Source: Narthecium ossifragum
Taxonomy: Eukaryota > Streptophyta > Magnoliopsida > Dioscoreales > Nartheciaceae
Assembly (NCBI GenBank): GCA_963920575.1
Contig: OY986968.1
Location: forward strand, 9,417,485-9,481,484
Direction: 5' to 3'
Length of the DNA: 64,000 nt
The translations under genes were made by a program, and so were the position numbers. The notes under the pieces were generated by a model. The model was not told the DNA's origin and did no database searches. It saw nothing but the letters and a program-made list of their open reading frames with translations. Shown piece after piece: positions 54,802 to 64,000 of the stretch (within the stretch, counting starts at the first letter, position 1; each line of letters begins with the position of its first letter).

Positions 54802-57361
54802 CTTTAAGTTTAGTAGTTTTCGAATTTTAATGATTTATTGATACTTCTGATTGAAAATGGTAACATTTCAAAGCCACTCTTTGGATCCAAATTTTAGAAG
54901 TCTCGATTTCACTATTCAATCGACAAATCTGACCTGTTTTGAAGGAAGAAATTTACACTTCTTAATTTTGTTCAGCAAACCAAATTGTGCGTGCGATTAA
55001 TGTGTGTGAAATGAACAATAGCTTCTCTTAACGAAGCCTATTCTGTCTCAAGTTGCCATTGAACAGTCAGCTCTACCACTTTATCCGAAACTTATGAAAC
55101 ACCATTCATATCCAACCTTTAACATGTATAACCTTCTTGAATGATCAGAATCTTCCCTTTTTCACCTAGTAATTAGGTCAAGAAACTTTAGAAGGAAATA
55201 GAATCAAGCTACAATTGCACCTAATTATGAACCCAAAGCCCTGTCCATTATGAACTTTGGTTAGCTATTTAGAGCGTACTCATTAAAGTTTTATAAAGTA
55301 ATTTTTTCAGGAATTGAGAACAATATCTGTAGATATAAACGATTGCAGAAAGCACCTATTTAGAAGTTACCTTATGGGACATGTTGTGTCAAGGTCGGTA
55401 GTGAGGTACAATCCAACACCTGATATTGTGGTTCACCAGGACATGAAATTGTCCTCTAATCTATTACACTCCACCTCATTTCCATTCTCCACTAGATCTC
55501 CTCAGGATTACCTTAAGAAACGAACCTATTCTATCCTCAACTATTTGGACTTTAGAAGATGTGAGAATTTGTTCTCGGCTAAAAAAAAACAGTGTCCTTA
55601 AAGCATAAAGTGGTGTCTTCCATGAAATGAGTATGTTTTATGAATGCTGAAACTAGGACTTCAATAGTGATCATCGATTTCAGATTGGATTAAGCACAAT
55701 GATTCATGGTTGCACATACATACATGAACCAACCATCGGAGTTATTTTTTTTACAACATTTACGAATATTACATTGAAGTCACTCTAAGGATCCAACTAA
55801 GCAAGCTCTTGGTTTGTAACAATAAAGCTAGTCGGAATTAGCCAAGAATTCAGCTTCGTGTGGCAAAAAATGGGTTTCCTCCATGATACATAGGCAGTGC
55901 GCAGTAAGCAAACTATCAGGTGCATTTTTGGGCGAAACTCGCCCAAAACCTTTCACCCCAAAACTAAAATGCACCCCCTTTGTTTGTCGCTCAATAGAAA
56001 TGGTACATTGAGATACTGAATTCTACAAGTTGCAAAAAAGATCTTTGAACACTAGCACCACACACACAACACCCCCCCCCCCCCCCTCCCCCCTCCCCCC
56101 TGCCTGTGTGTGTGTGAGATCCTATCTCCACCAATTGCATGTGCCACTGGCAGTCAATTCTTATCCTCTCCAATCACAATGCCAATGACCTCACCCCACA
56201 CCATCCCCTTGTTTCATTGCCTCCTCTATTTCCTTCTCAAGCCACCTTCAAACGAAACTTTCTTCTTTCTTCCTCAATGTCACTCTTTTTCCTGCTCATC
56301 TCACTCTCCCAACACTTTTCTGCCTAAATCATGTTTGAGTACACCAATCCGCAACCTCCATCCTACCAGCACAGTTATGCATGCCGACATCCTACACACC
56401 ATATGCCACAGTGCACATCTGCTAATACTTGGGTCTCCCAAATGTGATAACTATCGTTTTTTCCCCGTAAATCTATCCAAACATCCATGAAAACACGTTT
56501 GCTCAGAAAACCCTCTCTAGTAGCGCATCTCTACATGAATCGGGATAATTTTTTTCCTTCTCATAATCGCCATATGTCTTATCACATTTTTTCTCATTTT
56601 CATAATCATAAGCATGTCGATAACCCCTTTGTAATTAGCTATGCTAATCTTACTGCACCTTATCCCAAGACTTCATTTAATTCACTCGCAAGGAGTTTGC
56701 ACACTATAACATATACCCCAATAACATATTATATTGCTTATTCAAAAGAAAATCATTAGATCCAAGTTCCTATATCACTTTCTGTTCGCATGAAAAATGT
56801 TATAAACTATAAAGCATCATCCCCCTTTCCAACTTCGAGCTTAGTCTCAGGACCCAAAACATTGGTACTCATACACGGCTCCTATTCAGATACTTTAAGC
56901 TATATTTTTGAGCTTTTTTCGATAGTCATGAATTGTTCTCCACAGGATAATAATCATGTAGTATTTAGACATTAGACAGTGTGCTACCAGAATGAAGATA
57001 TCCAAAATGCATGAAGATGACGGAGAGGGGGGTGGGGGGGGCTGATGATGGAGAGAGAAAGAGGGAGGACCGGTGGGGAAGCAATGGGAGGAGGGGGAGA
57101 CAAATGGCGGAGAAAGATGGAGGGCCATAAGGGAGATAGTTCGAGGAGCGAGGCATAGAGCGACAGGAAGGGAGGGGGGGAGAGATGGAAAAGAAAGGCA
57201 GACGGCTAGAGGAGAGGCAACAAGAGGAGTGAGTGTGGGAAGAAGAGTGAGAGGGAGACAAGACTAGTTGTATCCCAAAGGGAAGAATGGATTATTCTTG
57301 TCCTCTAGACAACAAAGAGAGTGCGAAGAGGCAGAGATATAGAGATACAACATTATGTTTT
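54802..57361. other. Host sequence, no further exon confirmed
   Basis: Probably upstream introns or 5' region of the minus-strand gene. A small foldback (GGTGCATTTTTGGGCGAAAC at 55919 and the inverted CTAAAATGCACCC at 55965) may be a MITE fragment. A C-run with interruptions lies at 56070-56100 and a purine-rich stretch at 57030-57260. Open frames at 55314, 56110 and 56487 have no recognisable domain. Confidence 0.4.
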
Positions 57362-57636
57362 TGATGGGCCCTGTTGGTGTTTTGCAGGTAACTAGAGGCA
57401 ACGTGGAAGGAGAGAAGGTAAGAGCAGAGAAGATACGAGAGCAGAGGAGAAGATATAGAGATTTAGAGGAGAAGATGCAATAATATTCATTGATTCTTCC
57501 CTGTAACCAGTACATCTATTAATAGATAACTCCCTCTCCATACTTGGAGGTTACATAATTGGAACTAAGAATAATTCAAATCAACTACAGCAGTTATTCC
57601 TTTAATTGTCTGCTGATTACTGCACCCTTGATTGCT

Positions 57637-60600
57637 TCAACCGGATTTGCTTGTGCTTCCTGTTTCCAGCTGCCGTTTCCCACGCCTTCCATAAGTGAGC
57701 AGTGGCCTTTCCTTTGATTGTGGTCTATCATTGCCGACCCCTTCAAGATTAACCTTGTCCTCAAGGTTGAGATGTGGAAACCTTGAAGCCAAGTTGTCAT
57801 ATGGTTCCCAGGAAGCGTCTTCTGGCAGCAACCCAGTCCAGCGAACAAGCGCCTCTTGAACCAACTTGCCATGCCTTTTGACCCAACGAAAATCAGAAAT
57901 AACATGGGGCTCGATCACTAATTCCCCATCCTCATAGCATTCTGGTACATGTGGTTGGGCGCGCCCCCCATCACCCAACTGTGGTTTTAATTGTGAAATG
58001 TCGAAGACAGGGTGAATGCGCGAGGTAGCAGGAAGATCCAGTCGGTAGGCAACATTGCCAACGCGCTCGATGATCTGGAAAGGCCCATAATAACGTGGTG
58101 ATAGCTTTTTGTGAGCCCGAAATTGGAGCGAAGACTGACGGTAAGGCTGGAGCTTGAGATACACCCAGTCGCCCACTGCCAGGACCAGCTCCCGCCTGTG
58201 TTTGTCCGCTTGAACCTTCATGCGGTTACGGGCAAGGACCAAGTTGTCCTTTAACAGCTGCAGAATGTCATCCCGTGAGCGCAACTCATCCTCCACCATA
58301 GCAACTGCGGAAGAGAAGGGCTCATAACGGACGATGGTCGGTGCGGCCCGTCCATAGAGTGCCTCAAATGGGGACATGCGAGCCGCAGACTGGTAGGAAG
58401 AGTTATACCAGAATTCAGCCCACGGCAGCCATTTTGCCCATTGTTTTGGCTTCTGACCAGCGAAACATCGAAGGTAAGTCTCGAGGCACCTGTTAAGGAC
58501 CTCCGACTGGCCGTCTGTTTGGGGGTGGTACGCCGTGCTCATTTTAAGTTTAGTGCCTTGCAACTTAAAATATTCCTGCCAAAAAGCACTGATGAACACC
58601 GGATCCCGATCGGATACAATGGAACGAGGGACCCCATGCAAGCGAACTATCTCCCGTGCAAAGACATCTGCCACCGCTTTTGCTGTGTACGGACGTTTGA
58701 GGGGAAGAAAGTGTCCGTACTTGGTGAGCCGATCCACCACGACTAGGATGACAGAGTAGCCGGAAGATAATGGAAGGCCGTCGATAAAATCCATGGCGAT
58801 GTCCTCCCAAACACGCTGTGGCACTGGTAAGGGTTGAAGGAGACCGGCGGGGGCCATGGCCTCATACTTGTTCCTCTGGCAAGTATCGCAGGTCCGCACG
58901 TACTCCAGTACGTCACGACGCAGTCCCGGCCAGTAGAAGTTTGCCGAGAGCCGTTTGTATGTTCGCAGCACGCCGGAATGACCACCCAGCGGCGAATCAT
59001 GAAACTCCTGTAGGATCGCCGGCTTTAATGGGAAATCTGATGGTAGAACGAGTGCCCCCTTGTACCATAAGTCCTCGTCGCGAATGGCAAAGTCGCGGGA
59101 AGTAGTGTCGCCGGCGAGAACGCGCTGCTTGATGGTGACTACTTCCGGGCTGGCGCGTGCGACTTGGCGAAGTTGGTCCAACCAGATCGGGTGGGGCGTA
59201 GAGAGGGCCCACACTTCACCTCCTACCTCCTGCTTGTCGGCCTCCCCTGTATCTGGCGTTGGATGGGTTCCCTTCTCCAAGCCGGCTTCAGGCAATCGTG
59301 AAAGGGAATCTGCGGCTCGATTCTCCCGGCCTGGGCGGTAGGCAATCTCAAAATCAAAGCCCAGAAGCTTCATCATCCATCGTTGCTGCTCTCCGGTTGT
59401 CAACCGCTGCTCTAAGGGATGCTTGAGGCTAGCATGGTCCGTCTGGATCTGGAAACGGCGACCCAGCAGGTAACTTCGCCACTTCCGGACGGCGTAGACC
59501 ACATCCATGAGTTCCTTCTCGTAGGTGGAGCGACCCTGGCATCTTGGTGATAAGGCTTTGCTGAAAAAAGCTAATGGCCGCCCCTCTTGCTGGAGAACGG
59601 CTCCCAAGCCGACGCCCGACGCGTCCGTCTCGACTACAAAGGTCTTGGAAAAATCCGGCAGAGCTAACACCGGTGTAGTGGTCATCGCTTCCTTGAGAGC
59701 CACGAACGCCATGTCTGCTTGCGGAGTCCACTTGAAGCCAGATGCCTGCAGGAGCTTCGTCAGAGGTGCGGCGAGCTTCCCGTACCCACGGACGAACTTC
59801 CGGTAGTAGCCTGTGAGGCCAAGGAAGCCACGAAGAGCCTTCACCGATGTAGGGCGCGGCCAAGATTGCATGCAGTGGATCTTCTCTGGATCGGCTGCTA
59901 CTCCTGCTGCCGAAATTATGTGGCCTAAGTAATCGACCTCTGTTTGCCCAAAGTGGCACTTCTTCTCATTGAGGATCAGCTGGTTGTCTCGAACAGTTTG
60001 AAAAACCCAACGCAAGTGGTGCATATGCTCGTCCCATGTCCTGCTAAATACGAGGATATCGTCAAAAAAAACCAAGACAAAGTGACGAAGAGCCTCCCTG
60101 AATAAGTCGTTCATCAAGGCCTGGAAGGTTGACGGTGCGTTCGTCAAGCCGAAGGGCATGACGAGGAACTCGTAATGACCATCGTGCGTGCAGAACGCCG
60201 TCTTGTGAATGTCCTCCTCGGCTACGCGGATCTGGTGGTAACCTGCCTTGAGGTCTAATTTGGTGAAGAAGGTGGCCCCGTGCAGCTCGTCGAGGAGTTC
60301 GTCGATGACTGGAATGGGATAGCGGTCCTTGACGGTGATGTCGTTGAGGGCACGGTAATCAACACAGAAGCGCCATGTTCCATCCTTCTTCTTAACTAAC
60401 AGAACTGGTGATGAATATGGGCTGGAGCTAGGCCTGATGATGCCGTCGGTCAACATCTCGCGAACTATGCGCTCGATCTCCGTCTTCTGCACCTGAGGAT
60501 ACCGAAAGGTACGGCCGTTGGCTGGTCCCGAGCCTGGCAGGATAGGAATCCGATGGTCATACTGGCGACCTGGTGGTAAGGATTGACGCGGCTCAAAGAT

Positions 60601-60723
60601 GTCGCGAAACTCAGCAAGCAGTGTGTTTAGAGGTGGGCGGTTGGTAGCAGCAGAGCTCAGCAAACAATAGCCAGTAGGCGTCGTCCCCTGTAGTGAGCAA
60701 CCTTTGAATGGAATGAAGGCCAC
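57637..60723 (-). CDS. Chromovirus pol: RT, RNase H, integrase, chromodomain
   Basis: A 1028-codon open frame counted from a GTG at 60723. It copies the element's RNA and inserts the DNA. RT (residues about 75-260) has LLVKKKDGTWRFCVDYRAL, FTKLDLKAGYHQIRV and the catalytic FFDDILVFS (219-227). RNase H (about 365-455) has ETDASGVGLGAVL, YEKELMDV and TDHASLKH. Integrase (about 580-800) has the H-H-C-C finger (HDSPLGGHSG...CDTCQRNK) and the core (DFIDGLP, VSDRDPVF, TDGQSEVLNR). A chromodomain follows (about 935-990; WTGLLPEDASWEPYDNLA). The last 31 codons lie inside the 3' LTR. The frame differs from that of protease, with which it overlaps by about 113 bp. Confidence 0.93.
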   Translation of the reverse strand: MAFIPFKGCSLQGTTPTGYCLLSSAATNRPPLNTLLAEFRDIFEPRQSLPPGRQYDHRIPILPGSGPANGRTFRYPQVQKTEIERIVREMLTDGIIRPSSSPYSSPVLLVKKKDGTWRFCVDYRALNDITVKDRYPIPVIDELLDELHGATFFTKLDLKAGYHQIRVAEEDIHKTAFCTHDGHYEFLVMPFGLTNAPSTFQALMNDLFREALRHFVLVFFDDILVFSRTWDEHMHHLRWVFQTVRDNQLILNEKKCHFGQTEVDYLGHIISAAGVAADPEKIHCMQSWPRPTSVKALRGFLGLTGYYRKFVRGYGKLAAPLTKLLQASGFKWTPQADMAFVALKEAMTTTPVLALPDFSKTFVVETDASGVGLGAVLQQEGRPLAFFSKALSPRCQGRSTYEKELMDVVYAVRKWRSYLLGRRFQIQTDHASLKHPLEQRLTTGEQQRWMMKLLGFDFEIAYRPGRENRAADSLSRLPEAGLEKGTHPTPDTGEADKQEVGGEVWALSTPHPIWLDQLRQVARASPEVVTIKQRVLAGDTTSRDFAIRDEDLWYKGALVLPSDFPLKPAILQEFHDSPLGGHSGVLRTYKRLSANFYWPGLRRDVLEYVRTCDTCQRNKYEAMAPAGLLQPLPVPQRVWEDIAMDFIDGLPLSSGYSVILVVVDRLTKYGHFLPLKRPYTAKAVADVFAREIVRLHGVPRSIVSDRDPVFISAFWQEYFKLQGTKLKMSTAYHPQTDGQSEVLNRCLETYLRCFAGQKPKQWAKWLPWAEFWYNSSYQSAARMSPFEALYGRAAPTIVRYEPFSSAVAMVEDELRSRDDILQLLKDNLVLARNRMKVQADKHRRELVLAVGDWVYLKLQPYRQSSLQFRAHKKLSPRYYGPFQIIERVGNVAYRLDLPATSRIHPVFDISQLKPQLGDGGRAQPHVPECYEDGELVIEPHVISDFRWVKRHGKLVQEALVRWTGLLPEDASWEPYDNLASRFPHLNLEDKVNLEGVGNDRPQSKERPLLTYGRRGKRQLETGSTSKSG
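57731..57748 (-). promoter_or_regulatory. Polypurine tract of the chromovirus
   Basis: In sense, TTGAAGGGGTCGGCAA immediately precedes the 3' LTR. The run is within the pol coding frame. Confidence 0.7.
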
Positions 60724-61087
60724 TCGGAACTAGAGACGGCAGAGTATCGCCGTGGAGCGTGTAGCGCTTGCCGGCGACGTCGAACTCCATGGTTAGCCAT
60801 TCCCAATCACAGAGGACCGGACCAAGGCTCCTGAGCCATTGAATTCCCAACACGAGATCCGAGCCTTGTAGATCTAACGGGTAGAGGTCGGCGTGGAAGC
60901 TAAACTGCTGAACTCGTATTGGCAGCTTGTGACAAATCTCGCCACACGAAAGGCGGCGGCCGTCGGCGACCATGACAGTGAAGGCTGGAGCGGCGGTCGT
61001 GGGAAGCCCCAGGCGGTGGACCAACTGACTCCTCACAAAGTTGTGTGTTGAGCCACTATCGACCAGGATCGAGACCCGCCGGTGGCT
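60611..61087 (-). CDS. Chromovirus aspartic protease, in frame with gag behind a TAG
   Basis: Directly after the gag stop (TAG at 61090-61088) the same frame continues with RVSILVDSGSTHNFV, carrying the catalytic DSG, and later DLVLGIQWLRSLGPV, the second conserved retropepsin region. The frame ends at 60611, overlapping pol in another frame. The protease would cut the polyprotein. There is no good initiation codon of its own, so it depends on stop readthrough or on the stop being a recent mutation. Confidence 0.85.
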   Translation of the reverse strand, partial: SHRRVSILVDSGSTHNFVRSQLVHRLGLPTTAAPAFTVMVADGRRLSCGEICHKLPIRVQQFSFHADLYPLDLQGSDLVLGIQWLRSLGPVLCDWEWLTMEFDVAGKRYTLHGDTLPSLVPSGLHSIQRLLTTGDDAYWLLFAELCCYQPPTSKHTAC

Positions 61088-62257
61088 CTAGCCACCCGGA
61101 AACGCGCATTGTTTGGGGTGAAGTGCAGCCGGATAGAGCATGTAGGGAGATGGCAGGGAGAATGGCGGCTCCAGATCCGGCTCCTGATCTGCGGTTCCAT
61201 CATTAGCGTCATCATTGGAGGCGGCGACATCCTCTACATCTCCGGCATCAAGGACGAAGAGCTGAAACCGCTTGCACACATGGCCCCGCTCGAACTTCTC
61301 GTCACAGTTAAAGCAGAGCCCTTTTGCTCGCCGCGCCTGCATTTCCTCCCAGCTGAGGCGTTTGACGCCGACGTTGCGGGTGTTGGGTGGTGTCTGTGGA
61401 GTAGCCCGGCCAGCCGGTGTGGTGGAAGAGAGACCTGGGTTGGGAGCAGGAAGCAGGGGTCGACGAGGTGGAGTAAGTAACAAGCCGGCACCTCCAAAAG
61501 CCCGTCGAGTTTTCTGGTGCCGTTCTTCAACAAAGCGTGCTAAGCTGATAGCATGGCGCAGGTTCTGCGGGTTGAGTAGCTTAACGTCCAGGCGGATCTC
61601 CTCTCGAAGTCCGGCGATGAAGCAACCCAACAGAGCATCTGGAGGCCACGCCTGCACTTGAGTGGAAAGCCGCTCGAATTGGGTTTGGTAATCCTGCACT
61701 GATCCAATCTGCTGCAACTTGGAAAGAGCCTCGTTGAAGTTGGTGCAGTCAGGAGGGCCAAAGCGAGCACAGAGTCCCTCCTTAAATTCCTGCCATGTCG
61801 CTTGTGGGTGCAATCCCTCGAACCAGCGATACCAATGGAGGGCGTCGCCGAGCAGGTGGAAGGAGGCTAGTAACACCCGATCGTCCTCTGGTGTGCCCTG
61901 GTAGCGAAAAAATTGTTCCGCAGTATAGACCCACCCAGTAGGGTCGTCACCCGACATGCGCGGAAAGTCCACCCGCGCAAAACGAGTTTGGACGCCCCCT
62001 GGATCACCCCGGGACGAGTGGTAACCAGCATGCTCTTGGTGAGATCCCGAAGAGTTGGGCTGACGGCCACGATCATTGAGGAAGGCAAGGAGTGACGTGG
62101 ACAGGGCACTCACTTGCTCCTGGATTGCTGGTAGAGAGTCAACCTTAGCTGCAACCGCCAGAAGCTGCTGTTGGAGTCCTTGAATGTTAGACTCAAGCTG
62201 GACTAGTCTGGCCTCATCCTTGGATCGAAGATCAGGGGCCATTGGCTCTGGTACCAA
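61088..62257 (-). CDS. Chromovirus gag, 389 codons
   Basis: Gag forms the virus-like particle and binds the RNA. A coiled-coil-like N-terminus (LVQLESNIQGLQQQLLAVAA) is followed by the gag core (FPRMSGDDPTGWVYTAEQFF, LHWYRWFEGL, WQEFKEGLCARFGP, FERLSTQVQAWPPDALLGCF) and the zinc knuckle CFNCDEKFERGHVC near residue 315. It starts two bases inside the primer-site end of the 5' LTR region, so the true start may be a later ATG. It ends FPGG and TAG. No frameshift within gag. Confidence 0.92.
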   Translation of the reverse strand: MVPEPMAPDLRSKDEARLVQLESNIQGLQQQLLAVAAKVDSLPAIQEQVSALSTSLLAFLNDRGRQPNSSGSHQEHAGYHSSRGDPGGVQTRFARVDFPRMSGDDPTGWVYTAEQFFRYQGTPEDDRVLLASFHLLGDALHWYRWFEGLHPQATWQEFKEGLCARFGPPDCTNFNEALSKLQQIGSVQDYQTQFERLSTQVQAWPPDALLGCFIAGLREEIRLDVKLLNPQNLRHAISLARFVEERHQKTRRAFGGAGLLLTPPRRPLLPAPNPGLSSTTPAGRATPQTPPNTRNVGVKRLSWEEMQARRAKGLCFNCDEKFERGHVCKRFQLFVLDAGDVEDVAASNDDANDGTADQEPDLEPPFSLPSPYMLYPAALHPKQCAFPGG

Positions 62258-62258
62258 T
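62238..62258 (-). promoter_or_regulatory. Primer-binding site of the chromovirus
   Basis: In sense the bases after the 5' LTR read ATTGGTACCAGAGCCAATGG. TGGTACCAGAGC differs at one base from the usual initiator tRNA-Met complement TGGTATCAGAGC. Confidence 0.8.
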
Positions 62259-62632
62259 TGATGGGCCCTGTTGGTGTTTTGCAGGTAACTAGAGGCAACG
62301 TGGAAGGAGAGAAGGTAAGAGCAGAGAAGATACGAGAGCAGAGGAGAAGATATAGAGATTTAGAGGAGAAGATGCAATAATATTCATTGATTCTTCCCTG
62401 TAACCAGTACATCTATTAATAGATAACTCCCTCTCCATACTTGGAGGTTACATAATTGGAACTAAGAATAATTTAAATCAACTACAGCAGTTATTCCTTT
62501 AATTGTCTGCTGATTACTGCACCCTTGATTGCTTCAACCGGATTTGCTTGTGCTTCCTGTTTCCAGCTGCCGTTTGCCACGCCTTCCATAAGTGAGCAGT
62601 GGCCTTTCCTTTGATTGTGGTCTATCAGTTTT

Positions 62633-62939
62633 CGAAAGGGAAGACTAGATTATTTAGGATTAATCCAAGAATCCAATGTTTTGAGGTATTACTAAGGTCT
62701 TTTAATACTAAAGATAGAGCATCCAAACAACTTTCTAAAGTTTTATATTGTGGAGTTTAAAATATAATGGAGGTCTGTAAAGACCATACATTCTAGCCAT
62801 CAAAAGAGGGCCTTAGCAGAATCCTCAATCTTCAATTATGGAAATAACCTAAGGTCCCTATTACAATCAATTTCCATCAATATCCTATAAACCATCCATT
62901 GTAATGCATTCTAGTCTATAGCTGGTTTCAACTAGTAGA
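62633..62939. other. No feature recognised
   Basis: Host-side flank of the chromovirus. It could include the distal part of the SIRE-like LTR that follows, but its sequence does not match the 3' part of the copy at 8363-9534. Confidence 0.35.
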
Positions 62940-63542
62940 GCCGGCTTGCCAAAAATAAAATCCAGCTCAAGTAGCAATATTCATTCTTGAACTCCCAATT
63001 TCACCTAGAAGCACAAGCACCACTCTTATTCGAGCCAGGATACTAGTCGACCATCCAACTTGACGGTCCTTCTATTTCTTCAATGCCAATTGACCATCCA
63101 CTTGACGATCGACAGTTGACCTGAAATATTCAAACAATACAAACTACAAGAATGGTCATATTCGACCGGTCAACCGACCGTCACTTCTTTCTCATGAAAT
63201 TTCCATCAACCATCCAAGCGGACGAGTGACCGTTCCAATCATCTGTCCTTCTTGGTTACATCGACCGTCCACTGGTGGTCGACCCTGCTTGACATCCGTC
63301 AAGGCACACAAGTCCTGTGACATCGACCATCATCCTAACGGTCGAGCGTCCACAACGACCGTTGTGTTCAAGCTATTGTACCATCGACCGTGCCATCTCA
63401 CGGTCAACCGGTCCATCGACCGTCGGTACAGAACATTCTAAAACATAAATTTTGATTCTACATAACTTGGGGAATTAATGTGTAGACATTGAATTATTAT
63501 CAAGGACATATTGACATCATCAAAACAATGTAAGAATCAACC
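62940..63542 (-). mobile_element. SIRE/Maximus-like copia LTR, 5' part
   Basis: On the minus strand, from 63542, GGTTGATTCTTACATTG and TTTTGATGATGTCAATATG match the LTR start of the solo LTR at 8363. An array of CGACCGT/ACGGTCG words follows 100 bases in, the same place as in that copy. The 3' end of the LTR was not found, so it is truncated or strongly diverged. Left boundary approximate. Confidence 0.65.
63038..63430. repeat. Array of CATCGACCGT / ACGGTCGA words in the second SIRE-like LTR
   Basis: CATCGACCGTCC, GGTGGTCGACCC, CATCGACCATCATCC, ACGGTCGAGCG, CATCGACCGTGCC and CACGGTCAACCGG recur over 390 bases, often as inverted pairs such as GACCGTG...CACGGTC around a six-base loop near 63395. 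The same core word as in the array at 8495-8980, but no unit matches over more than about 15 bases. Confidence 0.75.
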
Positions 63543-64000
63543 GTGTGAACTTGAGCTCAATCCATATATTTTAGCTTCTCGACATATGGTCTTGTTCTAT
63601 TGATCACTTCTTTGTTTGTTTGTTTCCAACTCCAACATTTTGCATGTCAGATCCAAATGTATACTAACTAAGCTAACCTCTTTATCAAGTTCGTCCACAA
63701 GGCAAGAGATCTCTCACTGTTTCCCGATCAATTGAGCTCTATAAAAGCTTGCTGGTCCTACACTACACATGCAACAGATAACCAATACAACCTCTATATA
63801 ATTGCCCCTATGTTAGATTGAGTTTGGTGCATTTGTAAGGAAGACTATGAAATCTTAGCAGTTTGAATTTCTCACGTATTATTTTCTTCTGCCTAGTGCT
63901 TGCTGAAGTGCAGTAGTATGTCATTTAAGGCACACTAGATATATTTTTTGCTAGCCAAAGTGCCATGTATGAATCAGTTAGGAATTGTTACATAGATTGC
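63543..64000. other. No feature recognised
   Basis: AT-rich sequence without domain-bearing frames, terminal repeats or RNA-like structure. Confidence 0.4.

Larger units (their letters stand above)
57362..62627 (-). mobile_element. Young Reina-like chromovirus (Ty3/gypsy), 5266 bp, TSD GTTTT
   Basis: LTRs at 62259-62627 (5') and 57362-57730 (3') are both 369 bp, start TGATAGACCACAATC and end GGGCCCATCA in sense. GTTTT flanks the element exactly (57357-57361 and 62628-62632). Two mismatches in 369 positions separate the LTRs. Internal order is gag, protease, RT, RNase H, integrase, chromodomain. Short LTRs, total length near 5.3 kb and the CFNCDEKFERGHVC knuckle fit the Reina clade. A readthrough stop and a frame change interrupt the polyprotein, so autonomy is doubtful. 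Confidence 0.95.

Noticed and set aside
55314..55601. 95-codon plus-strand frame preceded by TTTTTTCAG
   Set aside because: Acceptor-like sequence but no domain, no donor and no partner exon.
57264..57515. Frame encoding the same 50-residue stretch at both 57.4 and 62.3 kb
   Set aside because: It is a shadow translation of the two LTRs of the chromovirus, not a duplicated gene.
61088..61090. Selenocysteine or pyrrolysine decoding of the TAG
   Set aside because: No such decoding is known for TAG in plants. Mutation or ordinary readthrough is enough.

Overview
The window is plant nuclear DNA. It holds an intron-rich gene for an organellar/cytosolic tRNA-editing enzyme family and a dense nest of plant-type transposable elements: Ty1/copia, Ty3/gypsy including a chromovirus, plant L1 LINEs with RNase H, hAT, Mutator, Tourist-like MITEs, Cassandra-like and SMART-like TRIMs. 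A flowering plant is secure. A monocot is only a guess. No bacterial operon, CRISPR array, rRNA gene or phage is present.

Layout. 1-1070 is the 3' part of a long LTR. 1.17-3.48 kb is a decayed hAT transposase (minus) carrying a Cassandra-like TRIM remnant. 3.70-4.20 kb is a Mutator-type MITE. 5.3-19.2 kb is one old Tat-like Ty3/gypsy element (minus) split by two insertions of long solo LTRs. The first of these holds a SIRE-like copia solo LTR and the second holds another long solo LTR. 19.94-21.35 kb is a non-autonomous Mutator element with a zf-GRF gene fragment. 21.43-21.79 kb is a hAT-like MITE. 21.886-25.525 kb is an apparently intact eight-exon D-aminoacyl-tRNA deacylase (DTD) gene. 26.13-38.28 kb is a full-length but broken L1-type LINE split by a hAT element, two solo LTRs and a Tourist-like MITE. 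39.0-54.8 kb carries exons of an unrecognised minus-strand host gene that ends convergently with DTD. 44.91-54.72 kb is a copia element sitting in that gene and itself split by a hAT element, a 619-bp SMART-like TRIM and a 5'-truncated LINE. 57.36-62.63 kb is a very young Reina-like chromovirus (minus). 62.9-63.54 kb is part of a second SIRE-like LTR.

Nesting and chronology. Most boundaries are set by target-site duplications (TSDs) read directly in the sequence: GTATC, ATTGG, ACAAG, ACTCC, CGAAG, GACAC/GATAC and GTTTT for LTR elements, 8 bp for hAT, 9 bp for Mutator, TTA for the Tourist-like MITE. Removing the inserts restores the interrupted reading frames in several cases. The copia LTRs differ at about 5%, the chromovirus LTRs at 2 of 369 positions, so the window records insertions of very different age.

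Most notable signal. Copies of the long-LTR family, and two SIRE-like copia LTRs, carry clusters of short palindromes (AAGATCGATCTT, TGGATCGATCCA, TACTGTAGCTACAGTA, a 24-bp palindrome built on ACGGTCGATCCA, and a 9-bp perfect hairpin). In the long LTRs the palindrome word differs from copy to copy, although the flanking LTR blocks are conserved. In two copies the cluster lies just upstream of a TATA-like box. This looks like a copy-specific regulatory cassette and is the best candidate here for something not described.

Limits. All calls come from reading the sequence by eye. Family assignments rest on remembered motifs, and no similarity search or splice prediction was run.
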